From NCBI GenBank assembly GCA_002633025.1, contig NMRB01001097.1, positions 163,862-227,861 of the forward strand: a stretch of DNA of 64,000 bases, given 5' to 3'. The translations under genes were made by a program, and so were the position numbers. Below are positions 44,754 to 58,664 of this stretch, piece after piece. Origin of the DNA: Notospermus geniculatus (taxonomy: Eukaryota > Nemertea > Pilidiophora > Heteronemertea > Lineidae). Each line of letters starts with the position of its first letter. Position 1 is the first letter of the stretch. Under the pieces are notes generated by a model, which worked only from the letters and a program-made list of their open reading frames with translations, made no database searches and was not told the DNA's origin.

Positions 44754-46097
44754 AATTCGGTGAAGGCAGTCGATTTACCATTGGAGGGCAGACTCAATGC
44801 AACCAGTGGATGTAGATGTAAGTCTACATTGTATTGTACATGGCCTAATGAATAAACTTCAAAAAGAACCCATAAAGAGAATTTCTCACCATTGCGACTA
44901 ATGTCATTATCATAATTCGATGATTACCCAAATTTCCCTCAGAACAATCGGCGAAATAACCGTTGGAAATTCTACGGAAATGTTCGCCTTAATTGACTTA
45001 TGTAAGTCGAACAAACAAAAGGACTCCGAGTTGGTTTTTACCGAAATTGACGCAGTTATCATAATTCTAGGTTCAGGCCATAAAAACTGCAGCGATACGA
45101 GTGTATAGAGATTTTGTGAGTGTTCTGATTTACGAGAGTATATGGCTGTTACCACCATTCTGTGGTAATCTACTGATTTTTGCAAGTGTGTTTATGATGA
45201 TTTCACCAACTTGGAAATTAGCTGTACCTTGGCCTCTGCAAGACTGACGCCCACGAGCCTCTTATAAAGTCAGACTTTAAACTAATGGCATGAATGGCAC
45301 CTTTAACCAAATGGAAAATGCATTGTAAGCCAAACCTCTCTTCCATACTCTCTTTTAGAGCCTCATCTTCCAAACTTGCTCCTCCACTCATCGACATGAG
45401 AGTCAGCCCATTCAATTACCAGCTTCTCGAGTATGGAACAGAGTGGGGAAATTGACAATGGTATAGAGAGTTCAATGTCTGTAGTACAATGCTGATGATG
45501 CAGTTACTGCATGCGCGGTGATAGGCAACAGTTTGGTTGTTTTGCCTATCACACTCTACACTCAGTATATTGTTTTCAGCTCTATCAGCAATTTATATTT
45601 TGCACCACCGTCGCGGGTAACTGCGCGATTCTGTCCCATCCGGGACCTGAAAAGGTTGGATCTCCTGTGTCTATGTTATTGCAAGAAAATCCATGTTACG
45701 GAGTCTTACGACCATCCTTAAGGCCAAAATTTGGAAGATCGCAAAACCACGATACACCAAGTATCACCCAATATTATGCAAATTTGCACTCGAAGAACTG
45801 CGTCGGATGGCTATGGTTTGATCTGAGAAGTCCCAATATTAAGGATGATGCCGGCATCACTGGCATTTATGCAATAAGCACTTATTGATATTGTTTTATA
45901 TAATGTTGCAGTTTAGCACATAGACTGAGATCAATTTGACGTTCAGAACACAAGTGGCTGCTGTTGGGTTTCCAATAAAATTGCACCAAAGTTAAACCAC
46001 GCCCGATAGTGGCTTTGAAAAGTAAAAGGTTTTACTTAACACGCCATCGCTAGCTCATCACCAAGAAACCGATGGGTGCTACTTTGTCAGCCTTCTC

Positions 46098-46270
46098 CAC
46101 CAAGTGAGAGTTTCCTCAAGCACGCTGGCTCTCGATGGGCAGTTCACCTTTCTTGGTTTCCTTACGACTTACGCTGAGATTGATGACACAGACAACTGGC
46201 CCAGGGTTTCTATGGTTGAGCTACCCACAGAGAGCCAAGTCGCACTAGGAAACTCTCACCAAGGGACTGC
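46098..46270. mobile_element. Foldback MITE with CACCAAG ends
   Basis: The left arm CACCAAGTGAGAGTTTCCTC then AAGCACGCTGGCTCTC pairs imperfectly with the right arm GAGAGCCAAGTCGCACTAGG then AAACTCTCACCAAG. Confidence 0.7.
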
Positions 46271-47067
46271 CTTTCGACAAGATGACAACTAGGGCCTGAT
46301 CCTGGTCGAATATCGATGACGTACTCTGCTTGAACACATCCACCTCCTGTTACTATCTGAATACATTAGAACTCTGCCTGCAGTTTTTTTCAATGTCTGC
46401 TGAANTTCGCTAGTATATAGTATTGAAATGACGAAAATCACACATTATATGATCATTTTCTGTACTTTAGTACTCAATCATGTCAATAGTGTACTGATTT
46501 AATGCTGTCCATGCGTTTTACGTGAATTCTATCGAGCAACGATTTGAGGGACTTCATTACAACGTATATCATACGTAGGCGGCGAGAGCTACTTTCCCAC
46601 TTGCCCGGCATGATCACCAAAATGTGTAATTAACCACATTACTGGCGTGCCACTTTCAAGTTTACATACACCGTATCAAATATATGTCAATTTATAGATA
46701 TTTGAGCGATAAACACGCCTTCAGACACCAGGGTTTGCTGGTGTTATATTTTGCTCGCGGAGGTGGCGACTTGTTATGAGTGATGCGGTAGCCTAACAAT
46801 TTGGGACGCGATCACGTCCAGAATCACTCCGCGCATGACTGTATGACATCCGAGGGGCTTGAACACACAGGTTGGCTTCCATTACCAATTACCTTGAATC
46901 GATCACACTCGTCGATGGTCATGTTTTTTCTCTGGTGTAAATTTCGTAGGTAAAATGTGGAATGCGGTCAGCGATGGGAATGTATGCATTCACATCTACA
47001 GGCCTACTGTGAACGTTACTGATGTTTGGGTCTTGGTTTTCCATCACTATGTATGCCACCTAATTTC

Positions 47068-47200
47068 GCTGTACACAATCAAATTTTTTATTAATTTTTT
47101 GCATATACTCGAAAAAGTTTTATATGTGGGTCTCTACATTTAAGTCCACTAGGCCCTGAATCTGACTTTCGAAAAGTTTGTACGAAAAAATATTGACAGG
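47068..47200. mobile_element. TGCCCGCTG/GGCCCTGAATCTGA family, diverged copy
   Basis: It keeps CACAATCAAATTTTTTATTA, GGTCTCTACATTTAAGTCC and AGGCCCTGAATCTGACTTTC from the family at 34541 and 44440, with degraded ends. Confidence 0.5.
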
Positions 47201-48902
47201 CCTACTTAGGCTTAGAACTTTCAATCAAAAACACAGCATTTCATCGCGAGTCAATATTGAAATGTCTGATGTTAGGTTGGGTTAGATGTTGTTGAACTGA
47301 CGTAAGAGAACTCAGCTTTATCTCCTTCCTACTTGTCGTAGTGAAAATAGGTTAAGGAAATATTTTGAGTTTGAGGACAAAAGGTGTTCAGTGTGAAAGA
47401 TATGTGTCGTGTATGATAGGCATATAGGATAAATGCTGCACTTGGAAAAAAAGAGAAAAAAGGCTAAAAAATTCTGCGTTGAACATTTTTCAAGTGGAGA
47501 GACTGAACCACTGTATTAAGACCTTCATAGGCCCAACTCCTCGAAGTTCAGAACCGCACTAGAATGTGGAGACTACCATGAGAACGTCGCCAATTCTAGA
47601 TTTCTCACAAAAAAACAATTTTTCCTGCAGGACTGTAGCAAACTTTCTGAAGACCCATCTTGACTGCAGTGTTAATGGCAACGCACCAATTGCTGGACAT
47701 CTGTAAGTGGTGTGATGACGACTCAAGTAGGCCCTTCAGGAGAAGAAATTAGTTTTTTTGCAATAAACGCTTGCAAGGAATCCAGGACTTCGACCAGTGG
47801 AAATAAATTGCACATGAAGAGGAAAGCAGCTGCTAAACCAAATATAAAACACTTGTAGCCACCTCTCATGGTGGACGCCTGCAAGGACGACACCTCCCAA
47901 TTCAGTATACCTGAGTTAGGTCCTAAATTGGTTATTGGTATTCATTTTGACCTCTTTAACAAGAACACCTCTAATTAAGGACAGCTTCTGAAAGATAATA
48001 AGGTGTCCTTATTTGAGAAGTCCAACAGATGAGAACACCTCGATGACGAGGACACCTGTCTAGTGAGGACACAAACACTCTGTTGTAAATTTGTCATTGT
48101 GGTTTATTTGACTTGTCCATACCGGACGCCTCTCTGCCTTTTGTCAGCCCAAAAGTGTCTATACCACACAGGTCCAAATAATTTCATATAACGTTGAAGA
48201 CGATAGTAAGTCTGCATTGGAGGATAAAAACTACATCAAGAAAATTCTGAGTATCTGATGAGTGACTTTTCCAGCGAAACTTCTATAAGATAGAAGATGC
48301 TGGAATGAAATGAAACTGACGAAGCATCGGCAAATTAATATTACGAGTAAGTAGCAAGCAGGATACTCAACTGTGTAATCGACAAGCTCAAGTAGAGAGA
48401 TGACTTAGAGAAGTAGATAGTCTCGCTGGGATACTGTGCCAAGAATCTGAGAGCCTCCAATACCAGCTCTAATTATCATATATTCGTGGCTTTATTTGAG
48501 CAAAGAAATTATAGTATTTGCTTCATAAAGTAAAAAAAATTGTCTGATCGTCTGTCAATTCCAATTTGATTGCTCTGCTACGTGATAAATGTATGGTAAA
48601 CGTCTCGATGATGTGTCGATATGGCGGATTTGGAAATTGAACTTGGGTCGGTCATATATACATGGCAAATACAAATGATTGGTGTCTGACGTGAAGCTGT
48701 GGACAACAATGGCAACGAAGCCTGGCCAGATGGACGAAGTAGAATTGAAAACATCCTGATCGAGAGGCAGCCGCCGATACGGCGTTATCAGATCTGTGTT
48801 GGACGATTGAATGTAGCGCAGGAGGAAACAGGAGAGCCCGGGAAAAACTGCTCCGACAAAAGGGTCTGTGCAGGCACAGTTAATGAGATTTCCGTATTAT
48901 AC

Positions 48903-49007
48903 CATCCTGAGAACATGAGGGGTTCTTAGTGCTCGCTCCCTTCGTCACCGCACACACTTCGGTGACGAAGGGAGCGAGCACTAAGAACCCCTCATGTTCT
49001 CAGGATG
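48903..49007. repeat. Perfect 48-bp inverted repeat with 9-nt loop
   Basis: Arm 1 (48903-48950) begins CATCCTGAGAACATGAGGGG and arm 2 (48960-49007) is its exact reverse complement, with loop CACACACTT. No mismatch was seen across 48 bp, which is unusual next to the many decayed foldbacks in this window. Confidence 0.95.
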
Positions 49008-52000
49008 TATTATACGCTACCAACTTTTAGCGTCCACCGACTTCGTGCAGAGATATGAAGCGATCATTAGGCCCTTATGTCGCGCGAATCTCACAAGAGA
49101 TGTTCTGATCAGAATCTTCCGTGAAATCTTGTCGATTGGTCACGAGTTGCCTGACAAATCTCGAGATCAAGATCTACTGCCACGATCTATGATCATTGCA
49201 CCAAGATCCTTTATTTTTACTTCATTTTGCACAAATACAGCAATCAGCCAAAAAGGTCAAAGAAGTTCTCCACGATTACAAACAGCGTTCTCTCCTTCAC
49301 AACAAACACGTCAAAAATGAAGGCAGATCTGCAATGTTTCCATCTATAATAGACCCCAGCTGTCCAAATAAGCATTATTGGATCAAATCGAACTCAAAGT
49401 GATTGATCTTCCGAGTTTAAGGTCTTAGTATTGATCGCTACGTGCAGAGGTTTAAGCTGCGTTTGATCTCTTTAAAAATGGCGAGTGATTCTTCCTTTTG
49501 AAGTAGATAGTTTGACTTTTTGTCGACCATTCATCATCTTTGACAAAAACAGCAAAACAGCCAAAGGAGATTTCTTGCTGGTTTTTGATCGTCAGACGTG
49601 TGATGCGACACTGACGTCACCACAATAAACTAGGTGTGGAAGGCAAGGTTGTCTCCTGATAATATAGCCCGGTTGTTATTTTTGAACTTCCAATCGTCCG
49701 TTTTTCCCAATTGATACTAATTGTTCCAGTCAAGTATCGAAGCCGACTGTCAATGACTGAGTTTGGCATTTTCGTTGGCCATATTTGCTTGACGATATGT
49801 GTCTGGGATGGAGATCACTCTGCCAAAGTAATGCCATTTGCCATCAGCCCCACCCCCGACGCGAACAGAGCCAGAAATCAGGACACACAAACATTCCGAT
49901 AACGCTCCCATCGACTTATGAGCAAAGAAGTTCTGAGGACGCAAGTTGCGGACAGTAATTAAATAGACATTTTTTTATGGATAAAGAATATCGGTGATCG
50001 GCCCGATTTTCTAAACAACGTGATTTTACGAGGCGATGTCAGAGATCTCGGTCTGTAGACAATAGTTTTGGCCTGAAGATTACCCGCATTGCATAAGCAA
50101 TTTCCTTTGCTATCCATTATTCACAGATGGCCTAAGATCAAGACAAGTTGAATAAAAGTCTCGTCCAATATCCGGCAGAATTAGAACAATCTATGACCAT
50201 CAATAAATCATTGAAGAAATATCAGCCCTGCCATGAATTATACCATTTCGGTCTGCAGGGGACCTTTTCAATTTATTACATTGATGTCTCCGATGAAGTT
50301 TTTGGCTGCAGTGTAACTTCGGAGAGGCATACTGAACTCACGTCATTAATCAAGCATCAAAACAAGCGCCGCTGATTCACGGCCTTCGACTCACTGATTG
50401 CGTATCGGCGGCTGCTGAAGTGTTGGTAGCAGACGGGATTTACTCCCCAGTTGAATTCTCCAAGGAAGTAAGCAAATTTCTGCATTTTTTATGCGAAGAC
50501 CTACTTTTCAGGAAGAGTAAATCAAGCATCATCACATGCGCCGCAGATTCGTCACAAGCCACTCGATGGTATGAACAAATTCTAGTAAATGCTTTTACTC
50601 TAGTTTTGTACAGGGCCCTGTTATACTTTTTTGTAGAACATGAAGTAACAGCATCTACTTGTTTTAATCCCTAATACTCTTTGACTTGAATGTCGTGTAT
50701 CGGCGGCTGCTGCGGTGTTATTTGCAGACGACTGCGACTCTCCAGTCGAAATTTCCCAAAGGAGGTGGACAAGTAGAGGGTATTTTTTTTTCACGACAAA
50801 CTTTTGAGATGTGTTTGTCTTCTGCGAGCTTAAATATCGGGATTTTTCTAACAGAGAGTCCGTGCCAAGAGGAAGTGAGGCTTTTTATTGATCAAATCAG
50901 CATCCTTCGGGACCGAGACTCAAAGCAGCGACGTGTGAAAGTAGCATCGGCGAGACAGATGACTTTGGGGCGAAAATCCGATTGTGAAGTTGTACTGTTC
51001 GCAATTTTTCTGCATTTTGGCTCGTAAAAAAAACTTCTAGTGAAGGAAACCTCGAGAGACGAGTTGTTTTTCAGATTAGAACTAAAATTCGTGCCACTGA
51101 CCTTATGTTTCTGACCTTCATCGTCGATAGGGCCATTATTTAAGTAGTTCTTTTATGCAGGATTAGGCAATTTAGTCACAATATCCAATACATTGACATA
51201 CTTTTTCCAAAGTGATTGTTAGAGCGACTGAACGACCATTAATATTTCATAAAAAAAACATCCATTTATCATATTTCAGTGCCGTATCAATACAATAGTA
51301 CTGACAGAACATGTATCATCTCAATGGTGTATATCTATGTCGAATAGCCGAGTAAATACCATCCATTGCCATCGCATTGAGAAGCGGTGAATGTTGACTG
51401 TAGGTCCATCGACTGAGTTCTGCAGTTTACCAGTTAAAGTTCAGTTCACTTGAAATGTTCCGAACTGTGCGCCAATGTCTACTCAGAGATTTTTAACAGA
51501 CGCACGAAGTACATAAAGAAGCCAAGGGCAGAAGTGTACATAAAACACACTGGTGACAGTTTGATAAATTCCATTGGAAAACATTACAGTACATGTATTT
51601 TGTGATTTCGGCATGTGTGTATTTTGTATGTGAGTTCAAAATGGAATCACGGTTCAACGACACTTCAACGAAGCGTTCTTAGGAAAACTGAATAAATACG
51701 CAACAAAACAGACTTCTCGGTTTCCCGATCATTCGCCTGATTGATCCGTATCTTGATGACACCCATCAATCAAAACAACCAATTAGCCTCAAGCTTATCA
51801 GATTGACATTATAGCACATGCGCATTACCGACATCACATGACGAAGGCGACCAATCAGAGTGAAGCATTCCCTGGAGGTCACCGCGTGCTCTACTTGAAT
51901 CGTCGCTCATGGGAAAGTCAATGGCGCGTTAACGACGCGAGGAATTCCTTATTCATTTGTCGGGCGATTTGTTTGATGGATTGGGAGTTGGAGACTAGGA

Positions 52001-52168
52001 CGATGTCAAAATGATACACATTTACAAATTGATCATCTTCGCGTGTGATTTATGTCTTGGTGTATCTTGTTATCACTGACTCACAAGGATAAGAAGACGA
52101 AATCTTGCAGTGTGGCATTGAACCGTGGATAAACATGATCATGGCTACAGATTAAAATATACAGAACG

Positions 52169-52505
52169 GAAACCTGACAGTAGATGAGCCTACAGAGAGA
52201 AGTCTAAGAAATAACACGTTTTTTCAACTGATCTCGCTCAAAATCTAATCAGTTCTGTCTCGGGTATTTATCTTGAGGCCCTGAAAGTTTCAGAACAATG
52301 CGTAACTTATTTTTTGAGTTATCATGCTGAAACCTAACAGTGGATGAGCCTACAGCGAGAGAGGGACAGAGAGAAGTCTAAGAAACAACATGTTGTTTTC
52401 AACTGATCTGGCTCAAAATCTAATCAGTTCTGTCTCGAGTATATGTCTAGAAGTTCTGAAAGTTTCATAGCGATGTCTGCTTTATTTCCGGAATTATCAT
52501 GCGCA
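52169..52505. repeat. Diverged tandem duplication (~165-bp units)
   Basis: Two units share GAAACCTGACAGTAGATGAG / GAAACCTAACAGTGGATGAG, GAGAGAAGTCTAAGAAA, CTCAAAATCTAATCAGTTCT and CTGAAAGTTTCA. Confidence 0.8.
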
Positions 52506-55500
52506 CAGCTAACAGTGGACGGCCTTGCCTCCCTTCTGATTCACGATATTACATAGTTTCAGATCTCACCGCTAGGGCTATATACTCAGTATTATACCCT
52601 AGCGGTGTGATCGGGAACCAGCCTAGATCGGCAAACAAAAGCAATGTTGCTTGAGACTGCCAAAAGGTGGCGTCTTTACGTGATTAATCCTCCATATTAC
52701 ATAACAAAGAGTTCCTTTTGCCGATTCTACTAGGCCTATCTCTCGGTGGAAAAATATAGTTCCATAAAGTCAGCAACCAGAATGATTCAGGTTATCCTAG
52801 CATCTAAACTCCACAGATATGGCCTCATAAATCTGCTGCTACGCCATCATCGAACCCACAGAAATCGACAACTCGTCTTCCACTGCCTTGGCCTCGAGCC
52901 AATCCTGATGTAAACTTTGGATAGGGAAATTTCATGAGGCGATTTTGCATCTGCAGATAACGAATCGGTTGTTCGGGGTCACTGGGGAATCATAACGTAA
53001 TCATAAAGCCCATTATTTTCGTTATGCCATCGGGAGATTTCTTTTTCGAGAGAAGTATAATTTCATATAGTAATGGGTTGTGGGATTCCATTTCTAATGC
53101 TGCTTTTATGCAGCATCCAATAATAAATCGACACGGTTGAATTAATGCGTGGTCTCATCCGTTGCCAATTATTCTCTAGGGTGTCCCAAAAAAGTGTCCC
53201 TCCATGTTTCTGGGACAAGGTTGTGTGGTATTCAAAGTATAATGACCAATCTTTAGTTCATCCGGCGCACGACCGGTGGACCAGACGAGGAGCCTCTCCT
53301 TCGATGTCACTGACGATGTTCTCGCGAGACCCGAGAAACCGGAAGAAACAAAGAAGCCGCAGATTCGTATAAAATGGAAATTAATTCCTCAGTTCGTTTC
53401 GAACCTCATCAGCTTGTTATCAAACGATTTAAACCCATCAAATTACTTCTTCCTCTCATTTGATCGTTCATTAAAAGAGGGGTTATCTTAATGGAATGTA
53501 TTAAATAACACTTATTTGCTGCAGCGCCCATTAATCTAGGAGATATTTCATCGGGTATTCATTGCCAATTTCGTGGCATTACCGACCGTTCTGCAGTGGA
53601 ATCTGGTGTCTTTGAAGTGGTGTACCAACAAAACAGGACCGCAGAAAACAAGTTCACCAAGTTCACCAGGGGTGGCCTAACTTGATTTTCTGACGAGCAG
53701 TCTTGAGCTTGAACGATAAACATGGTATGACATAAACTATCCGCGTGGTTAAGCAAGACTGCCTCATGTCAAGGCGAGCCGTGAGAGTTCAAGCCCTTGC
53801 TGAGAGTTATAGGAACACCATCATATGGGCCGATGATACAGACTGATACTCATTCTTACTCAGTCTGTACTAGTACTTTCCGACGTCGAGCTGACCCTGC
53901 TACACCTGCGGATTTGCAACCATTGCAGTGACATACTGCTTGTCTCCCCTTTCATCTGACGTAGGTTTGATCTACCTCATGTTCGCGATCGTCCATTCCA
54001 AGTCATCCAGCTTTACCTGTACGTTACGCTCCAATAGGCCTACACTGCTCAACATACACATAGGCCTACTTCTTTCAAGACCTATTTCACACGTACATGT
54101 ATAGAACCTCGCTTTCTCTGTACGAAGTATGAAGGAATGGGAATCATGAATAAAAGTATTTACCTTGGGACAATTCAGGTTGGTAGGTAGTCTTTTCGGA
54201 CACCAGACAGACACATTAAATCAACGGCAATATGTCAACTGTTTATACGTGTGGAGAGTCTGGTAAACACGCAGCACATTCACGACTTGCTGCTGATGGT
54301 GACCATAACCCATTGCTTCAATTAGTGACTTATTAAAATGAAAGTGGCAACCAGGTCCTGATCAATTTCCCACACAAGATTCGGTTGTTGAGGACCTGAT
54401 TTTGGTGTTCTACCCTCTATCGTAGCTATATATGATCGCCATTGAGTGACTAGCGGAAATGAGGTCCAACTGGGAATCACGGCCCATATTCATACCTCGC
54501 TAGCTTATTTGGTTGCTAGTTGTGTACATTGGCTTGTACAAACTACATGTAGGCACTTTAGCTGGCAACTAAGCCTAGCAAGGTTTCATATGGGCCCTGC
54601 TATTTTGGCCAGCTACCTGCATATAATATACACTTCCCTCAGAATGAAACAACCATATTAATTGCATATTTTAGCAAATCTTAAGCCTTGAATTGATATT
54701 TTCATCCGAGAGTCAAGACTCGAAGACGCAATCAAAACCGTCTTAACCAGTCCGATATCTCCGCATCTTAATTGGACAAAAATGGCGGCCACCGTGGTGC
54801 ATTTCTCCTTGAGGTAGAGCTAGGTTCAATAACTCAGCCGCATTTTCGATCAAACGGCAGAGCCTCTCAAGGGAGACGATAAAAAGTCACAGTATTGATA
54901 GCACAATCTCGGTAACAGTACACCGGAGATGGGGACTTCTCCACCGCGGCAGATATTTCATCGATCAGGCCGGGAAGAGCTTTTTGGTGTTTTACCGAAA
55001 ATCGAACGCCGCCGACTCCCGAGAACGACGACTCAGAGCGGACCGCGCGCAATGAGATGAAAGATCGCCGACTCGGCAGAGAAAAAGGCATGAATCAGAG
55101 AGAATTTATCATGGGGCAAAGAATGATATGAATGAGAAAGCTTATCTCTCCACAACTCTGGTCGGAGATTCAGCGAGTTTCAACGAAGGAACAATCGCCA
55201 ACACTGGTGAATCTAGTAAGAGGAGCCAAAACTCGGTGAATCTCGTAGGCCTACTTTATTAGGCGTGCTTCTGGAATCCCCAACATATTGCAATGATTCT
55301 TAGGAAAATAGAAGCCATGCTTGCAAATAAGTGATAGGCCCTTCCGGTAACAAAGGCTCCTGCATCATGCTTATCTTTCTCAGGAAAACATGGCCTCGCA
55401 AGCAGAGAAGCAGGAACGTGGATTACCACAAAGAAAATAAGGCAAGAATTTGCCAATTTCTCGTGGGACTGGCAACAAAAACAAGCAGAGATAGGGAAAC

Positions 55501-56370
55501 AATTTGCTTGCATAAGTAGAACTCGGTTGGAATCTTGTATTTCCTCCGATAGGGCTGAATTTCTCAAAAAATTGCACCGAAGGACTCTCAGAATGTGGTC
55601 AAGGCTTCTTCGCACTACTAGAAGGACATACCAAGTGGGCCAAAACATACGCAGGCCACCTGGCCTGGGGGCCAAACTATAGAAGGGAGGTTAAAAAGAC
55701 CAATCATCCCATTTGTGATAAAAGCACTGAATTTGTGTCACAAAGAAAGAGAAAGCACAAAAATTGACACAAAAAATGATGATAAACAGGAAGTCAACTT
55801 CCAGAATCTTAGCAAATTTTCGACCCCAACCGGGGTCTTCTGGCTGGCACTTTCAAGTCGAGCTACCAGAAGTGTAATGAGCTGGATCCCAATATTACAA
55901 GTAAATCTGAAATAAAGAAACCCAGTGCAAAGAGGAGGTGTGGAAAGTAATGAATTTGTGGCACAGATGTAGATTTCATCAAGGACGGGAGACCCGACGA
56001 AATCAGCCCCTGATGATGGCCGCCATCTTGGATCCCAGTATGGCTGACAAAAAGATATTGACTGTAGACGACGGGCATTCGGTGCATGTTCGAACGAAAT
56101 TTGCACTAGTCTACCGTTCTTTGTTCAACAAGTTCGCAAGCACCACCGAGTTTCTCATGTGTATGTGTCATAAACAATGAAGAGTCACTTGTTTCACTGG
56201 AGTCAATACTGTTAATTTGTGTTTTTGTTCTGTGGTGTAGAAAATTAAACGAAATTGCATTGATTAAAGAAAACAAAAGAAAGAACCCGGAATATGTATG
56301 GAGTGAAAAAAAACAAAGAAAAGTACTCAAGGTGTAAATTGTTGTGTAGACATGTATAGGGTAGCTGGTT

Positions 56371-56641
56371 ATGGACCGGGAATAGAAAGCGTTTCCGGTG
56401 AGGATGGCAGCGCAGCGTGTTTGTTTCACCAGGGAGATTGTAAGACCCTTGGTGACCCTAAGAGGGCCCTGCAAAGGAAGACTTGTTTGCATTGGAGGGT
56501 CTGATGGTACCGGGAATTGAAAGCATTTTTGGTGATGCCGGGAGGGCGGCTTGTGTCTCACCAGTGAGATTATGTAAGACCATTGGTGATCTCCAAGAGG
56601 GCCATACCATAAGGGAGGAGCATGATTGGAGGGTCTTTTTG
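56371..56641. repeat. Tandem duplication (~135-bp units)
   Basis: Two units share ACCGGGAATAGAAAGC / ACCGGGAATTGAAAGC, TTCACCAGGGAGATTGTAAG / CTCACCAGTGAGATTATGTA, AGAGGGCC and TTGGAGGGTCT. The minus-strand 231-codon frame across this region arises from the duplication. Confidence 0.8.
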
Positions 56642-58539
56642 ACGAAGAGGTCATCGTGTGCTGCCAAATTGTCTCGTTCGGCTGCAATGCGAGCGGTATT
56701 CCTCTTCCTCGCCGGAGAAGCTCCCTGGCAACACTGGCTCCCCAAGCCCACCACCACCATAGCCACAAAACAGTGTGGACACCAAGTTTCCGCTGACCCA
56801 AACTGATGAGGGATGTTTTGACAGGGGACCTTTCATGTTAAAATCCATCGTCATGACAGGATTCGCTCACTATTAAACCCAAATCAAGCAAAGTCAATGC
56901 ACCTCCTGGTGGACGAACTCGGTGGTAGGTCATTGGATTTAGCTTTTACAGGTTGATTAGTAAATGGGTGTTAATAGGCCTAGGTCGCGTTAATGGGGAG
57001 AAACTAATGGTGAATTAATTGGCCAATATTTCTGGCATGAATGCTGTGACAGAGAATTTTGACCGTCAGACAATGGGCAATCAGCGGGATAGCCTTAAAG
57101 GTTACAAAGGAAAACGAATCTAAGCACGATTTGGGAATAAGGGGTAAAGGACTACTTCACTTTTTAGAATTAGTAATAGGCCTATACAAGATTCTCGAAT
57201 TCTGGGTTGTGTGAAGGAGTGTTCGTGAAGGTTTGGATGAAGGAGTTGGACGGAAGGGCATTATTTCTACACCCTTGGAGGAATTATACTGACAATTCCT
57301 CCAAGCTACACCATTCTTCGGTCGACAAAATTGAGTGAGTTTTGAGCTGCTTGAGAAAAAGTCTCCAAGGGAAAACAGCACATTTCAACCGAAACTCTCC
57401 ATCAAAACGGGAAATCAAACCCGGGGCCAAGTGATCTCCAGAATAACTAGTGTTCCTTTCTGGTGCTAGGATTACCCTCCCAGTTGGTGCTCGGCACCAT
57501 TGTGCGTAAACCACCTGCTGACAGGGCAAAAAACATGGCCTTGAAAATTGATTTTTACGCCGAAGACTAGGCTACAAGATGAAGAGTTCGAAACAGTGGT
57601 TAAATAACATACAGCAATATCAACAACACCCAATGGAGAAATGTAGGTCTATCAAATTGATGAACTACTAATATTAGATATCGCTGTAACAGCATGAAGG
57701 TAATTTACTATACTTTCCAGAGTTGATGAAACAATTTCGACGTAATTACACCTCGGGAGAGCGAGGAGAAGCAACGGGCATCGGCCTTGTCAGGACAGTT
57801 TCCAGAATGACGATTATTTTAGAGGGCAGTACGTACAAGGTCTGCAGTCAGCCCCCGTCTCATTCACCGGGCCCCGTACGATTTTCCCCACCCAGCGGCT
57901 TGCCGTGGATTTTAGAGACAGTACGGGTCCATTACGATTTTCATTTTCATTTCTACGGTTTTCATTCCCCGGGGATCAGGGGCAATCTGTCTGTTTTTAC
58001 CCGCCGTAAGGGCCCCGGCGTGGATATGCGACAGGGGCTTTAAAGAGGGCATAGGTTCTGTCAACGAGGTGTTCACTCCTCATAGGCCTACGTGTTTAGG
58101 TCATAGACCCTGTTGACTCACGTGACCTCTCGGCATTCTGGACAAAACCCACACGAGGATGTCCGCCTCAGACATCAAGGAAACAATCAAAAATGATATG
58201 ATATGAATTTCCTGACAAAAAAACATCAGGAAATCTGACAGGATGGACATGATAACCCATCACTCATTCGATTAATCTAATTACTCCGATTCCAGTTATT
58301 GACAATGGAATGGTTGATAAGTGACGATGTTGATTGGACCAGATATTGAAAGATCTCCATATTCTGTAACTCTCAATTGACTCAGTAACGTTTAAATGTT
58401 GTAAGCTGTACGTCATGATTTGACCACAGTATTCTGTGGCGGGTACGTCATGATTAGGCCAGAAACAACCGTCGGAAGCCAAACATGGGAACCAATCAAA
58501 TTCCTTGTTCTATTCACTGTAAGATCAAGGTCACTAAAG

Positions 58540-58664
58540 GGGCTGTTCGTTTTCGTCAATTGAGGAATCTGAGTTGTGATGCTTAATGAGAAAATGGAGA
58601 AAGCTTTTTCCATTTTCCCAGGGATCACAACTCAGATTCCTCAAGTGACGAAAATGAATAGCCC
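58540..58664. mobile_element. Foldback MITE with GGGCTGTTCGTTTTCGTCA ends
   Basis: Arms of ~60 bp: the left contains GAGGAATCTGAGTTGTGAT, the right ATCACAACTCAGATTCCTC, and the right end is TGACGAAAATGAATAGCCC. There is almost no loop. Confidence 0.85.

Noticed and set aside
52565-52608. Short hairpin CACCGCTAGGG / CCCTAGCGGTG
   Set aside because: The arms are ~15 bp with an AT-rich loop. It is too short to call an element without other copies.
53145-53491. Possible transposase or reverse transcriptase remnant
   Set aside because: A few residues resemble transposon-like words, but there are no catalytic motifs and the frame is short.
54867-55091. Minus-strand 74-residue ORF that looks somewhat protein-like
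   Set aside because: I considered it as a possible alternative exon. No convincing acceptor/donor pair with compatible phase and no recognised domain, so it is not annotated.
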